Source: a virus. Taken from it: a stretch of DNA of 43,945 bases. Numbering within the stretch: the first letter of the stretch is position 1; each line of letters opens with the position of its first letter. Below are positions 5,544 to 12,696 of this stretch, in pieces. The notes beneath the pieces were generated by a model. The model was not told the DNA's origin. It saw only the letters and a list, made by a program, of their open reading frames with translations, and did not search any database. The position numbers and the translations under genes are program-made. The stretch covers positions 1 to 43,945 of the IMG/VR virus record IMGVR_UViG_3300032046_000058; one strand, 5' to 3'.

Positions 5544-6794
5544 CTATCCGCAAACAATCATTTCATCTAATTGTGCGCCGGTCCCAACATATATTAGCTC
5601 GGCTTTAGTTTCACGCAAGACTGGGATTATATTTTCATCGGCCCACATCGCGAATTTGTTAGTTACAATGTTGTTTTGGTGTGGGCGCATTAAAGATCCA
5701 GTTAGCCTGCCATGTTTACCAGTCATTTCATAGTCAACATAATTTGCAAAATTAACCGATATAAATGTCTTCCCAAGCGTCGAGTTATACCTAATAGCTT
5801 GTATTAGATTCTCTTTACTAAATGTAAAGACTCTCCTTGGTAACTTGGTCACTGATGTCATTTCGATTATTGGTATTGGCGATCCGCTAGATTTCGTAAC
5901 ATCATCCCACGATATTTCCCTTTGGTCGCCATAACCAGGTCCAGAGTCACCGTGATATATCGTGACTTTCCTACCAGTTTGATTATATCTCTGCGTTTCT
6001 TCCCAGGTTAAATGCTTCCCAGATTCGTCAAGATACTTATTGCTATTAATTCTGATTGGGAATGTCCTGCAATTAAGAACCACATTACCGGCATATCTGA
6101 CAGGAAGCATCATATCATCAAACCCAGCAGCCACAGTAACATTCCTAGATGTACAATGCGGGTACATCGGTCCCATTAGACTTAACTGAAACCCCTGTGC
6201 TATCTCAAGAAGGCCAGACTGACCACGGTCGAGCCTGGCCATTATCTCTTCCGATGTGTCGCAAATAAATTCTTTGAGTGATTCAATATTCTTGGCAATC
6301 AGCACGTCGTCGCGTCTTAATACTCTCCTCGCCCTACATGCTCCAACTCCGTGACAGGTCGATCCAGCCTTCATTGTTCCTTCGTGCTTGGTCGGCTTGC
6401 CATCAAAGTCGACTTCGCCTCTCTCGAATGCAGAGTCTTTATCTTGAATTATGGTGGCAAGGGGGTGCATCCCTAAGCGTTTGGGTTTAATGTTGTTCTC
6501 TTCGATCTCCCTGAAGAATGCCTTAAGTTCTATTGACGATCCTGGTCCAATATACATCTTTTCATATTGGTCTAAATACGCGCAACTGTTAAGTGTTTGG
6601 TAGAAATAAGCCTTCCCAGGAAATCTAACCCAGTGACCTGCTTGAGCCGAAAAAGCGTTACAGCAGAATTGCCAGTTGTCGGCGTATTCGCACATGAACG
6701 AAGCAACCTTGCCTTTGCCAGAGCTCCCGGCGCTTGCGTCCATACAGATCGTCAACTTGCCTGGCTCAAAAACTTTATTTGTGTCGAAGCGCAT
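5544..6794 (-). CDS. purZ: Adenylosuccinate synthetase family protein, PurZ-like
   Basis: A 416-aa protein of the PurA/PurZ family; the start at 6794 follows GGAGATATC. PurA joins Asp to IMP using GTP. PurZ of 2-aminoadenine phages uses dGMP to make the precursor of the modified base. In PurA the P-loop GDEGKGK holds a catalytic Asp; here the motif is GSSGKGK (residues 23-29), so Ser24 sits at the Asp position, a change reported as characteristic of PurZ. The second catalytic residue, His in the AGHWV segment (His54), is kept. Later motifs are also present: AQGFQLSL near 216 and YPHCTSRNVT near 230. Neighbouring genes suggest deoxynucleotide chemistry. The substrate (dGMP, IMP or other) is inferred, so the gene symbol is tentative. 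Confidence 0.75.
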   Translation of the reverse strand: MRFDTNKVFEPGKLTICMDASAGSSGKGKVASFMCEYADNWQFCCNAFSAQAGHWVRFPGKAYFYQTLNSCAYLDQYEKMYIGPGSSIELKAFFREIEENNIKPKRLGMHPLATIIQDKDSAFERGEVDFDGKPTKHEGTMKAGSTCHGVGACRARRVLRRDDVLIAKNIESLKEFICDTSEEIMARLDRGQSGLLEIAQGFQLSLMGPMYPHCTSRNVTVAAGFDDMMLPVRYAGNVVLNCRTFPIRINSNKYLDESGKHLTWEETQRYNQTGRKVTIYHGDSGPGYGDQREISWDDVTKSSGSPIPIIEMTSVTKLPRRVFTFSKENLIQAIRYNSTLGKTFISVNFANYVDYEMTGKHGRLTGSLMRPHQNNIVTNKFAMWADENIIPVLRETKAELIYVGTGAQLDEMIVCG

Positions 6795-6807
6795 GATATC
6801 TCCTTTA

Positions 6808-7488
6808 TCACTTAGCGGCATTAACCGCTTTGGCTGCCAATTCACCGGTTATGTGGAGGGCTTGTTGTAGTGTTACATCAAACACTAGTCTATTGTCGAT
6901 TTTTAGTAGCTCATCAATCATGGTCGCGTCTATATTACCAGACACCTTTAGTGGTCTAGCTGTCATGCTTCGAATTCTCTCGATAGCTATTGCATGTTCT
7001 TTGGCCCCAACATTAGGGATAACAAGGTGCTGATCAATTCTAATCATGTGTGGTGGATATTTGTCGCATGATTTGGTGAAATTGTCGATTTCTTCTTTGG
7101 TTCTTGTATAATACCCGAACACATACCTAAGTTCAATAAGAGGATTAACCCTTCTCATTAATTCACCAATAGCTTTGACCTCATTAGATGTTTCGATTTG
7201 AGTTTTTTTACTGGTCAGTAATATATCAATGCCCTCAACCCGAAGGGTCATTGGGTTGATCGTCTTAAGCTTATCTGTTGCGAAATTCTTCCCGTCTGGA
7301 AAGTCAATGGCTGCTATTAATTTAAACTGCCCTCCTTTGGTCGATCTGTCGGTTAACATCATTGGGGTAAATTCTGGAGCAATAACAACAGCTGGGCATC
7401 TATATTTCACGGCAAAATTGGTGACTGCATTGTGATCGACGTCTGGTTTTAACATGTTGATTTCTAGGTGTGATGTAATATTAAACAT
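6808..7488 (-). CDS. DeoC-like TIM-barrel protein, possibly altered active site
   Basis: A 226-aa protein with the order of motifs seen in deoxyribose-phosphate aldolase: NMLKPD near residue 11, AAIDFPDG at 59-66 (as IGFPxG in DeoC), GIDILL at 86-91 (as EIDMV; Asp88 matches the catalytic Asp) and PLKVSGNID at 179-187 (Lys181 matches the second lysine). The Schiff-base Lys of DeoC (usually IKTSTG) aligns roughly with MIRIDQH, where Arg150 occupies the position, so normal aldolase chemistry is doubtful. The start follows GGAGG. It overlaps the deoxyribosyltransferase-like gene by 8 bases and precedes the PurZ-like gene by 13. Confidence 0.6.
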   Translation of the reverse strand: MFNITSHLEINMLKPDVDHNAVTNFAVKYRCPAVVIAPEFTPMMLTDRSTKGGQFKLIAAIDFPDGKNFATDKLKTINPMTLRVEGIDILLTSKKTQIETSNEVKAIGELMRRVNPLIELRYVFGYYTRTKEEIDNFTKSCDKYPPHMIRIDQHLVIPNVGAKEHAIAIERIRSMTARPLKVSGNIDATMIDELLKIDNRLVFDVTLQQALHITGELAAKAVNAAK

Positions 7489-8104
7489 TGTTTCCTCCGT
7501 TCATTCGCTCTAGATCTTCTCGACGCCACGTTAGGAAAATCCATTTGACTGGGTCTAGTTTAATTAACCCTTTATCTATCTTTAAAACATGCTTTAATAG
7601 ACTATCCCAGTCTTTGAAGAAAACGTTGCTATAATCATCGGCTGTTGATGCCGCGCCCAATATCCATGTTGAAGGAATTCCGTCTGGGCAACAAAACAAC
7701 ACTGGTTTGCCTTCATATATGGCGTCGTATACCTCCTCACAAGTCCCAAAAGTTGGTTTGATTGGCAAATAGCATATAACCCAATCCACAGCACTAACAA
7801 TTCTCAAGCATACTTTACGCATATAAGCATTAGCCGTGAATACATCGCGCACATTGATGGTGGTGAAGTTGTCCTCACCACATATTGTCTTAGCAATTGC
7901 GGGGCCGTCCCGCAGAACCTCCCTATACACAGCAGGATTAATGCGACATGATGATGGGAACCATTTTGGCTTGATTAATGGATCATATACTTTTATCCCA
8001 ATCGCCGATAATTTAATGGCCAGCTCGTTTCTCCAAGAGCTGGCCATTAAATCGTGTTCAACTGGCCCTGCAAGATAGCAGGTGGTGTTGTGTAGTATGC
8101 TCAT
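7481..8104 (-). CDS. Nucleoside 2-deoxyribosyltransferase-like protein
   Basis: A 207-aa protein with the N-terminal CYLAGPVEHD motif (residues 9-18), SWRNEL (23-28) and the GTCEEVYDAI segment (120-129). In N-deoxyribosyltransferases the Glu of GTxxE (here Glu124) attacks the sugar and the enzyme moves 2-deoxyribose between bases, or hydrolyses the bond. A DUF4406-type homologue is possible. Its last bases overlap the start of the DeoC-like gene, so the two are probably translationally coupled. No ribosome-binding site is evident at 8104. A perfect 16-bp inverted repeat lies within the first 30 codons. Confidence 0.65.
   Translation of the reverse strand: MSILHNTTCYLAGPVEHDLMASSWRNELAIKLSAIGIKVYDPLIKPKWFPSSCRINPAVYREVLRDGPAIAKTICGEDNFTTINVRDVFTANAYMRKVCLRIVSAVDWVICYLPIKPTFGTCEEVYDAIYEGKPVLFCCPDGIPSTWILGAASTADDYSNVFFKDWDSLLKHVLKIDKGLIKLDPVKWIFLTWRREDLERMNGGNNV
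8011..8052. repeat. Perfect 16-bp inverted repeat inside a coding region
   Basis: The arms 8011-8026 (ATTTAATGGCCAGCTC) and 8037-8052 (GAGCTGGCCATTAAAT) are perfectly complementary with a 10-base loop. The whole lies in codons of the deoxyribosyltransferase-like gene, 50-95 bases after its start. On mRNA it would form a very stable hairpin early in the message. It could regulate translation or be a protein-binding or recombination site. Confidence 0.85.
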
Positions 8105-8135
8105 GTGCAGTCAAATACGACCGCGCATGCATAAA

Positions 8136-8630
8136 CTACTTACTTTTCTTTCCCTTCTTACCACCACCAAGGTTGTAGATCGCAAGCGCCTTCTGCTTTA
8201 CCTTTGGCGTGGTCTTGGAACTATCAATCGTCTTCTTAAGTTCTGTCCTAGAAATTTTTTGACCCTTCTTCTTGCCCAATGCTTTCCTAAGTGACCCCTT
8301 GGTCCCGCCCTTAGATGGCGGCTTATCTGCCTTCTTCAGCGCCGTCTGGCCCCATTTCTTGGCTTCCATAAGAAATGGGTTCATCCCAAAACCACGGCCA
8401 AAAACAACACTTGGCCTTGCTATGGCTCCCTCGGAAATGCTTTTTACAAACCCGCTTTTCGGCTGTGGTAGTTTAGAAACTGACTTTCCACGATTAATGC
8501 CAGCGGGCTTCGGCTTAGTAAATCCTGGGCCAAGCGTTACCATCCCATATTTTACGCCACCACCATGGCCTCCTTTGGCGGATGTTTTGGTCTGCTGACC
8601 CATTCTTGGTGAATTGGTTTTCTTTGCCAT
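8136..8630 (-). CDS. Very basic, Gly/Lys-rich protein, possible virion DNA-binding protein
   Basis: A 164-aa protein rich in Lys, Gly and Pro throughout, with a C-terminus of repeated Lys runs (GGGKKGKKSK). It has no cysteines and no obvious fold except one helix near residues 95-105 (FLMEAKKWGQTALKKA). A strong ribosome-binding site (GGAGGTAGTC) precedes it. Composition suggests a DNA- or RNA-binding packing protein like phage internal or histone-like proteins. It lacks the ITEDPD tag found on other candidate internal proteins. Function is inferred only from composition. Confidence 0.6.
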   Translation of the reverse strand: MAKKTNSPRMGQQTKTSAKGGHGGGVKYGMVTLGPGFTKPKPAGINRGKSVSKLPQPKSGFVKSISEGAIARPSVVFGRGFGMNPFLMEAKKWGQTALKKADKPPSKGGTKGSLRKALGKKKGQKISRTELKKTIDSSKTTPKVKQKALAIYNLGGGKKGKKSK

Positions 8631-8651
8631 GACTACCTCCTGTTTTACTAA

Positions 8652-9713
8652 TTATTTTTGCGCCTCAGTTTCCTTTTTGGTCAACAGTTCATTGGCTCGA
8701 TTCAAAATAACATCTACCGCTCCAATTTGATCTAAATTTTCAAAGCTCGAGACAAATTTAAACTTATTGTGTGATGAGCAGAATGTAAATCTCGCTAACT
8801 CCTCTGGCTTAAGGGTGCTAATAGCATAATCGTAATGCTCAGCTTCTTTTTCAAATCGTTTAATTCTATTCTCATTTGATACGTCTGGATTCTGTCCATA
8901 CCTGTGCAATTTGCCATCAACTGCACTCATGTCACATCCGAATATATATGATTTTTCATACCCCATCCACAATGCGACTTGCATCGAGGCGTACGTCGTT
9001 GATCGCCCAATATGGAATCCTCTAGTTAGGTCGCGTGAGAACCCCTTACCAGCCATCGTCTTAACCATAATTTGATTTGGATGTGTGGCCCTAACCGAAG
9101 ATGCGTTAATAATTGTTCCTTGGTAGCTAGACCAAAATTCTTGATTTCTATTGTATTGTGATTGATCACAGAATATCCAATATTTGCTTGGCCAGACTCT
9201 TAACTCTGGTTTATTGATGCACATAATGTCTATTTTAACGTGCCCAAGCAACTTATCAAGAGGAGCTTGATTGATAGATGGCCCACATGCTAAGATAACC
9301 AAAATTCTGCTATGCCCAATCCCTCGTAGGTTTCTTATCTTATCTAAGTGCTTCCCGAGAAGCGCGTCCTGTGCTTTACGAAGATGACTTGGGCGCACCT
9401 GAGTTAGGGTTCTCTCTTTTGTCTTAGGTCTTATTATTGAAACTTGATTTGGTATCACAGACGATCTTGGTTTGGTGATGGTTGGCGCCAATGATGACTT
9501 TGGCGGCGTTCTTATAATGACGTGCTGCTGCGGTTTTACTGCTGGCACCCTATTATAAACTGTAGGTATTTTGACAGCTCCCTTTGGATGTAGTGAAATT
9601 GATTGTGATATGGACGATACTTTTATAATTCTGACTGGTTTGAATATTGGATTAACTTTTAAATTCATATCATATATATTTTTGAATATGTTATGTGATG
9701 ACAGTCTTGTCAA
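8652..9713 (-). CDS. DUF115/MptE-like Rossmann protein, possible glycosyltransferase
   Basis: A 353-aa protein. Residues 1-120 are low-complexity, Pro/Lys/Ile-rich and probably a disordered linker. From about residue 135 it carries the pattern of DUF115 and related sialyltransferase-like enzymes: ILVILACGPSINQAPLDKL, a CINKPELRVWP segment, WIFCDQ, and later YIFGCDMS. These families bind nucleotide-sugars or pterin pyrophosphate. A phage role in glycosylating virion parts or DNA is plausible. The 9713 start is TTG without a clear ribosome-binding site; the ATG at 9668 is an alternative. It overlaps the sigma-factor gene by 23 bases. Confidence 0.55.
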   Translation of the reverse strand: MTRLSSHNIFKNIYDMNLKVNPIFKPVRIIKVSSISQSISLHPKGAVKIPTVYNRVPAVKPQQHVIIRTPPKSSLAPTITKPRSSVIPNQVSIIRPKTKERTLTQVRPSHLRKAQDALLGKHLDKIRNLRGIGHSRILVILACGPSINQAPLDKLLGHVKIDIMCINKPELRVWPSKYWIFCDQSQYNRNQEFWSSYQGTIINASSVRATHPNQIMVKTMAGKGFSRDLTRGFHIGRSTTYASMQVALWMGYEKSYIFGCDMSAVDGKLHRYGQNPDVSNENRIKRFEKEAEHYDYAISTLKPEELARFTFCSSHNKFKFVSSFENLDQIGAVDVILNRANELLTKKETEAQK

Positions 9714-10122
9714 TAGTTGACAGAGAGCCCCAGATATGATTTAATTGCGTCGATGACAGCTGATCTTTGATGTCCACGTTGGATAAAGCTCTTTTTGCGT
9801 ATTTAATTATGGCTGTCTTTCTGCGGGCGTCTCTGTTCTTTAAGCTGTATAAATGTCTGAAGATAGTCGTGGTTAGTAAATTGAATACTGGTGCTCTATC
9901 ATCAAACGTGAGTCTACCGTCTTTAATCTTATCCATGGTCAAAATAAATGCTTCGTGTGCTAGATCGGCGTGCTCTTCTTCATCTTTTGGTCTGAATTTA
10001 GTTGATATTCCGATACAGATCTTATAAACCTGTTGCTGGAGCCCTTCCCACGCGCTATCACATTTTTCTATTTTCCATTTAGACCAATTTCGTTCGATTT
10101 CTTCTGAAGATACATAATTCAT
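9691..10122 (-). CDS. Gp55-like late sigma factor (putative)
   Basis: A 143-aa protein. I start it at the ATG at 10122 because AGGAG is six bases upstream; the ATG at 10128 touches the AGGAG directly. The centre resembles sigma-70 region 2: DEEEHADLAHEAFILTMDKI then VFNLLTTTIFRHLYSLKN and a basic stretch. T4 Gp55 is a similarly small sigma protein that recognises late promoters with Gp33 and the sliding clamp. Region 4 is not obvious. The gene is divergent from 10200, so the 77-base gap may hold regulatory sites. I rate sigma identity as likely, exact type unsure. Confidence 0.6.
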   Translation of the reverse strand: MNYVSSEEIERNWSKWKIEKCDSAWEGLQQQVYKICIGISTKFRPKDEEEHADLAHEAFILTMDKIKDGRLTFDDRAPVFNLLTTTIFRHLYSLKNRDARRKTAIIKYAKRALSNVDIKDQLSSTQLNHIWGSLSTIDKTVIT

Positions 10123-10199
10123 AATCATCTCCTAAATATTGTTAAAATACATGGCAATATTAAAAATGCATTATATCATCTAAGAGGGAGGGAAACAAG

Positions 10200-11792
10200 A
10201 TGCAAGTTGCACGGTTATGTCTCAGAGGTAGTTTGGTCAATTATACGTCAAAGAACCTTAACCGCGATCAGAGCCTTGATGTAGACCAAATCACCGTTAA
10301 AATGATTAACGACCCTGAGATTGCATCAAGTAAAGGTAAATTCAAAAGACAACTGGCCAGAACCATTAAGGGTGAGTATCTAGATTCGCAGGATGTTGCT
10401 GAAACTGAATTCTGGATATCAACGTGGCGTGCCGTATTGTCTCTCACATATCATGTACCACTGGAATGCAGAATGTTCGGCAAGGCCACGATCAACGGCC
10501 ATATTGCAAGAAAAAAGACAATGCTATATAATGGAGATGTAATTGAGATAGGTGATAATATCGCTATATCTGCCGAAGAAATACTGCCCATCCCACCGCA
10601 ACATATCTTACACATCTGCACGCCCGAAGAAACTATCGATATCACAACCAACGTACGAGCATTGCTTACTAATCCTGATGAATCAACAAGATTCGTCATC
10701 ATTAAAGATAATAACGTTATCTTTGGACCAGCATCACCTAAGGCCAAAAGCCATAGAACCAAAATCAATGGCGACTTTAGCCAAACAAATGCCAAAATTG
10801 GCGACATCTGCCGCATCGTCGAAGGCCGGGACAAAGGGCTAGAAGTTGTAATCGGTAAAGTGACGCCTGAGTCAATTCACATGGGTGACCCGCAACCATT
10901 GGTGATAGGGTCGGACCCAGAAGTGATGAGGATGGCATATAATGAGTTGAAAGACGAGTATTCGCCTTCTCAACTCGATCCGCAGATGGTTGTGCTGCCT
11001 GCGGTTAAGCCGATTCATCTAATAATCAGGTCCCGGAGAACCAACCCGGAAGTAATCTTCGACGATTCACAGATGAGAAAACTCGTCAAGAATTATGGAT
11101 GGGAACTCTTCGGACAGATCATCAAGGAGAATAAAAGACCCATGTCCAAAACTCCCAAAATAATTAAGGGTAGCGCTGACGCCGTCGCGCTACAAATCAT
11201 AACATCGTTGTTTTCGTCTGGTAAGGAATCAATCAAGTACGAGGTTGTAAACAACGCTTCGATGATCAAGACTTCAACCGGTTTATTGCCGATGTGGATC
11301 GTGACCAAAATTGGAGAGTTGAAACGCGAATTCATTGCACTCAATGTTGATATCAAAGTGGTGGAGGGAGAGGGAATCTACATCAAACCAATCGGTATGA
11401 CCCCAACCATATCGAGACGTATTGTAGACGCTCAATACATACAGACTAAGTCATTTGACGACCAATATAATCAAGACAGCGATCAAACCGTCAGAGATGT
11501 CCTTGAATCTCAAATCGCTGACAAAACCAAGACGGCTACCAACTTAAACTCACTATTCAGTAGTGATGCAATGAGGGAGCTTATTAGTAGATTACCACCA
11601 AAGATCGTAGAATATGTGCAATTAAGGGCGTGTCCACCACTGGATTTCGACGAAAAGTTTGGCAATCATCCGAAGAGATCAGATGTGGCAAGCTACCTTG
11701 GCATACACCCAAACGAAATAAAGAAATTCGATTCTATCATCAGGATGCAAATGCTGGCACTTGGAATGGGACCGGACTCTCCTCAAACATAA
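10200..11792 (+). CDS. FHA-like / KOW-like / HTH multidomain protein
   Basis: A 530-aa protein with a strong ribosome-binding site (GGGAGGGAAACAAG). Residues 90-125 have the FHA-like ending: INGHIARKKTMLYNGDVIEIG, split here by a space for length: INGHIARKK then TMLYNGDVIEIG. Residues 200-220 look like a KOW motif (GDICRIVEGRDKGLEVVIG). The last 45 residues look like a helix-turn-helix (RSDVASYLGIHPNEIKKF). The combination suggests a protein that contacts RNA polymerase or phosphoproteins. It is divergent from the sigma-like gene, so a role in late transcription is possible. I know no matching family. Confidence 0.55.
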   Translation: MQVARLCLRGSLVNYTSKNLNRDQSLDVDQITVKMINDPEIASSKGKFKRQLARTIKGEYLDSQDVAETEFWISTWRAVLSLTYHVPLECRMFGKATINGHIARKKTMLYNGDVIEIGDNIAISAEEILPIPPQHILHICTPEETIDITTNVRALLTNPDESTRFVIIKDNNVIFGPASPKAKSHRTKINGDFSQTNAKIGDICRIVEGRDKGLEVVIGKVTPESIHMGDPQPLVIGSDPEVMRMAYNELKDEYSPSQLDPQMVVLPAVKPIHLIIRSRRTNPEVIFDDSQMRKLVKNYGWELFGQIIKENKRPMSKTPKIIKGSADAVALQIITSLFSSGKESIKYEVVNNASMIKTSTGLLPMWIVTKIGELKREFIALNVDIKVVEGEGIYIKPIGMTPTISRRIVDAQYIQTKSFDDQYNQDSDQTVRDVLESQIADKTKTATNLNSLFSSDAMRELISRLPPKIVEYVQLRACPPLDFDEKFGNHPKRSDVASYLGIHPNEIKKFDSIIRMQMLALGMGPDSPQT

Positions 11793-11811
11793 ATTAGCGT
11801 TTGAGGTGAAC

Positions 11812-12153
11812 ATGGCAATAGTAATAGAAGTACCACCATCGTATGAAGATGGTGTCGAATCTGGAAGTAAAACTATTACATATCAATTGCAAGATGAATT
11901 GAAGGTAGGCGATACCACTACTATAATTGCTGGTTCTGCCAAAAGACGCATACGCATAACCAAGAAGGCATGGATACCAGAAATACAAATGGGTAATAGA
12001 CTAAGGTCAGAAATTATTCAAAATATCCCAAAGGGTAAGGCATTTAGTGGTGCTTTTCAGATTTCATATGAATATATTGATAAACACACAGTTAAGCCAC
12101 GAAAATATGGCGAGGATGTTGATAAAATAGCTGGCTTAATTGATATTGACTAA
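11812..12153 (+). CDS. 113-aa beta-rich protein of unknown function
   Basis: The ATG at 11812 follows GAGGTGAAC; upstream in-frame codons belong to the tail of the preceding gene. The product alternates short beta-strand-like stretches (AIVIEVPPSYEDG, ELKVGDTTTIIAG, RRIRITKKAWIP) and ends ...KIAGLIDID. It contains no cysteine pair or membrane segment. It is probably co-transcribed with the 10200 gene and meets the next minus-strand gene tail to tail with a 4-base overlap. Function unknown. Confidence 0.6.
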   Translation: MAIVIEVPPSYEDGVESGSKTITYQLQDELKVGDTTTIIAGSAKRRIRITKKAWIPEIQMGNRLRSEIIQNIPKGKAFSGAFQISYEYIDKHTVKPRKYGEDVDKIAGLIDID

Positions 12154-12695
12154 TATACTGGCCTATTCTTCTCATACCAACTACCAGACATCGTTGGGCC
12201 GATCATTGGTTTATTAAGCCCCAACGGCGGCAAGAAGTGAGCCATAGCTGGAATACGCACGCCCGGAGGCATTTCTAATATCGACCCTTTATTCCTGCTT
12301 ACTATTGACATAATAAAGTCTATTATATCTCTTGGTGTCTTCTTCATCTCGCTTGGAAGATTTGGGTTGTGGAATCCCATTAAACTTCTTCTGAATTCCA
12401 TTAAATTAGGGTGTGTTGATGTGCCAAGGTCCATTCTGTTGGTGCCAAGAACAAATAAATTCCACCCTATAGTTACAACATTGGTTATTGGATCCATTCT
12501 ATCGACATATGGCACAATCTCAACGCTGGTTATTAATTCTGGGATCCTAAATGGTACATCGAACATTATTGGTGGGTATACTGGATTATCGAATGGCTCA
12601 GAAAATCCTTTATCTTTAAAGAATCTTATCAACAGACGCTTGACTAGTTCTTCAAGCATCGCTGCACGGATTATATTATGAGTCCTTTGATCCAT
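12150..12695 (-). CDS. 181-aa protein of unknown function
   Basis: The ATG at 12695 lies one base after the end of the Gp46-like gene, so coupling is likely. The N-terminus is helical (THNIIRAAMLEELVKRLLIRFF), the middle is rich in Pro, Asn and beta-type residues, and the C-terminus is Pro/Gly rich. There is no signal peptide or membrane span. I do not recognise it; a virion or assembly role is possible from its composition only. Confidence 0.6.
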   Translation of the reverse strand: MDQRTHNIIRAAMLEELVKRLLIRFFKDKGFSEPFDNPVYPPIMFDVPFRIPELITSVEIVPYVDRMDPITNVVTIGWNLFVLGTNRMDLGTSTHPNLMEFRRSLMGFHNPNLPSEMKKTPRDIIDFIMSIVSRNKGSILEMPPGVRIPAMAHFLPPLGLNKPMIGPTMSGSWYEKNRPVY

Positions 12696-12696
12696 A

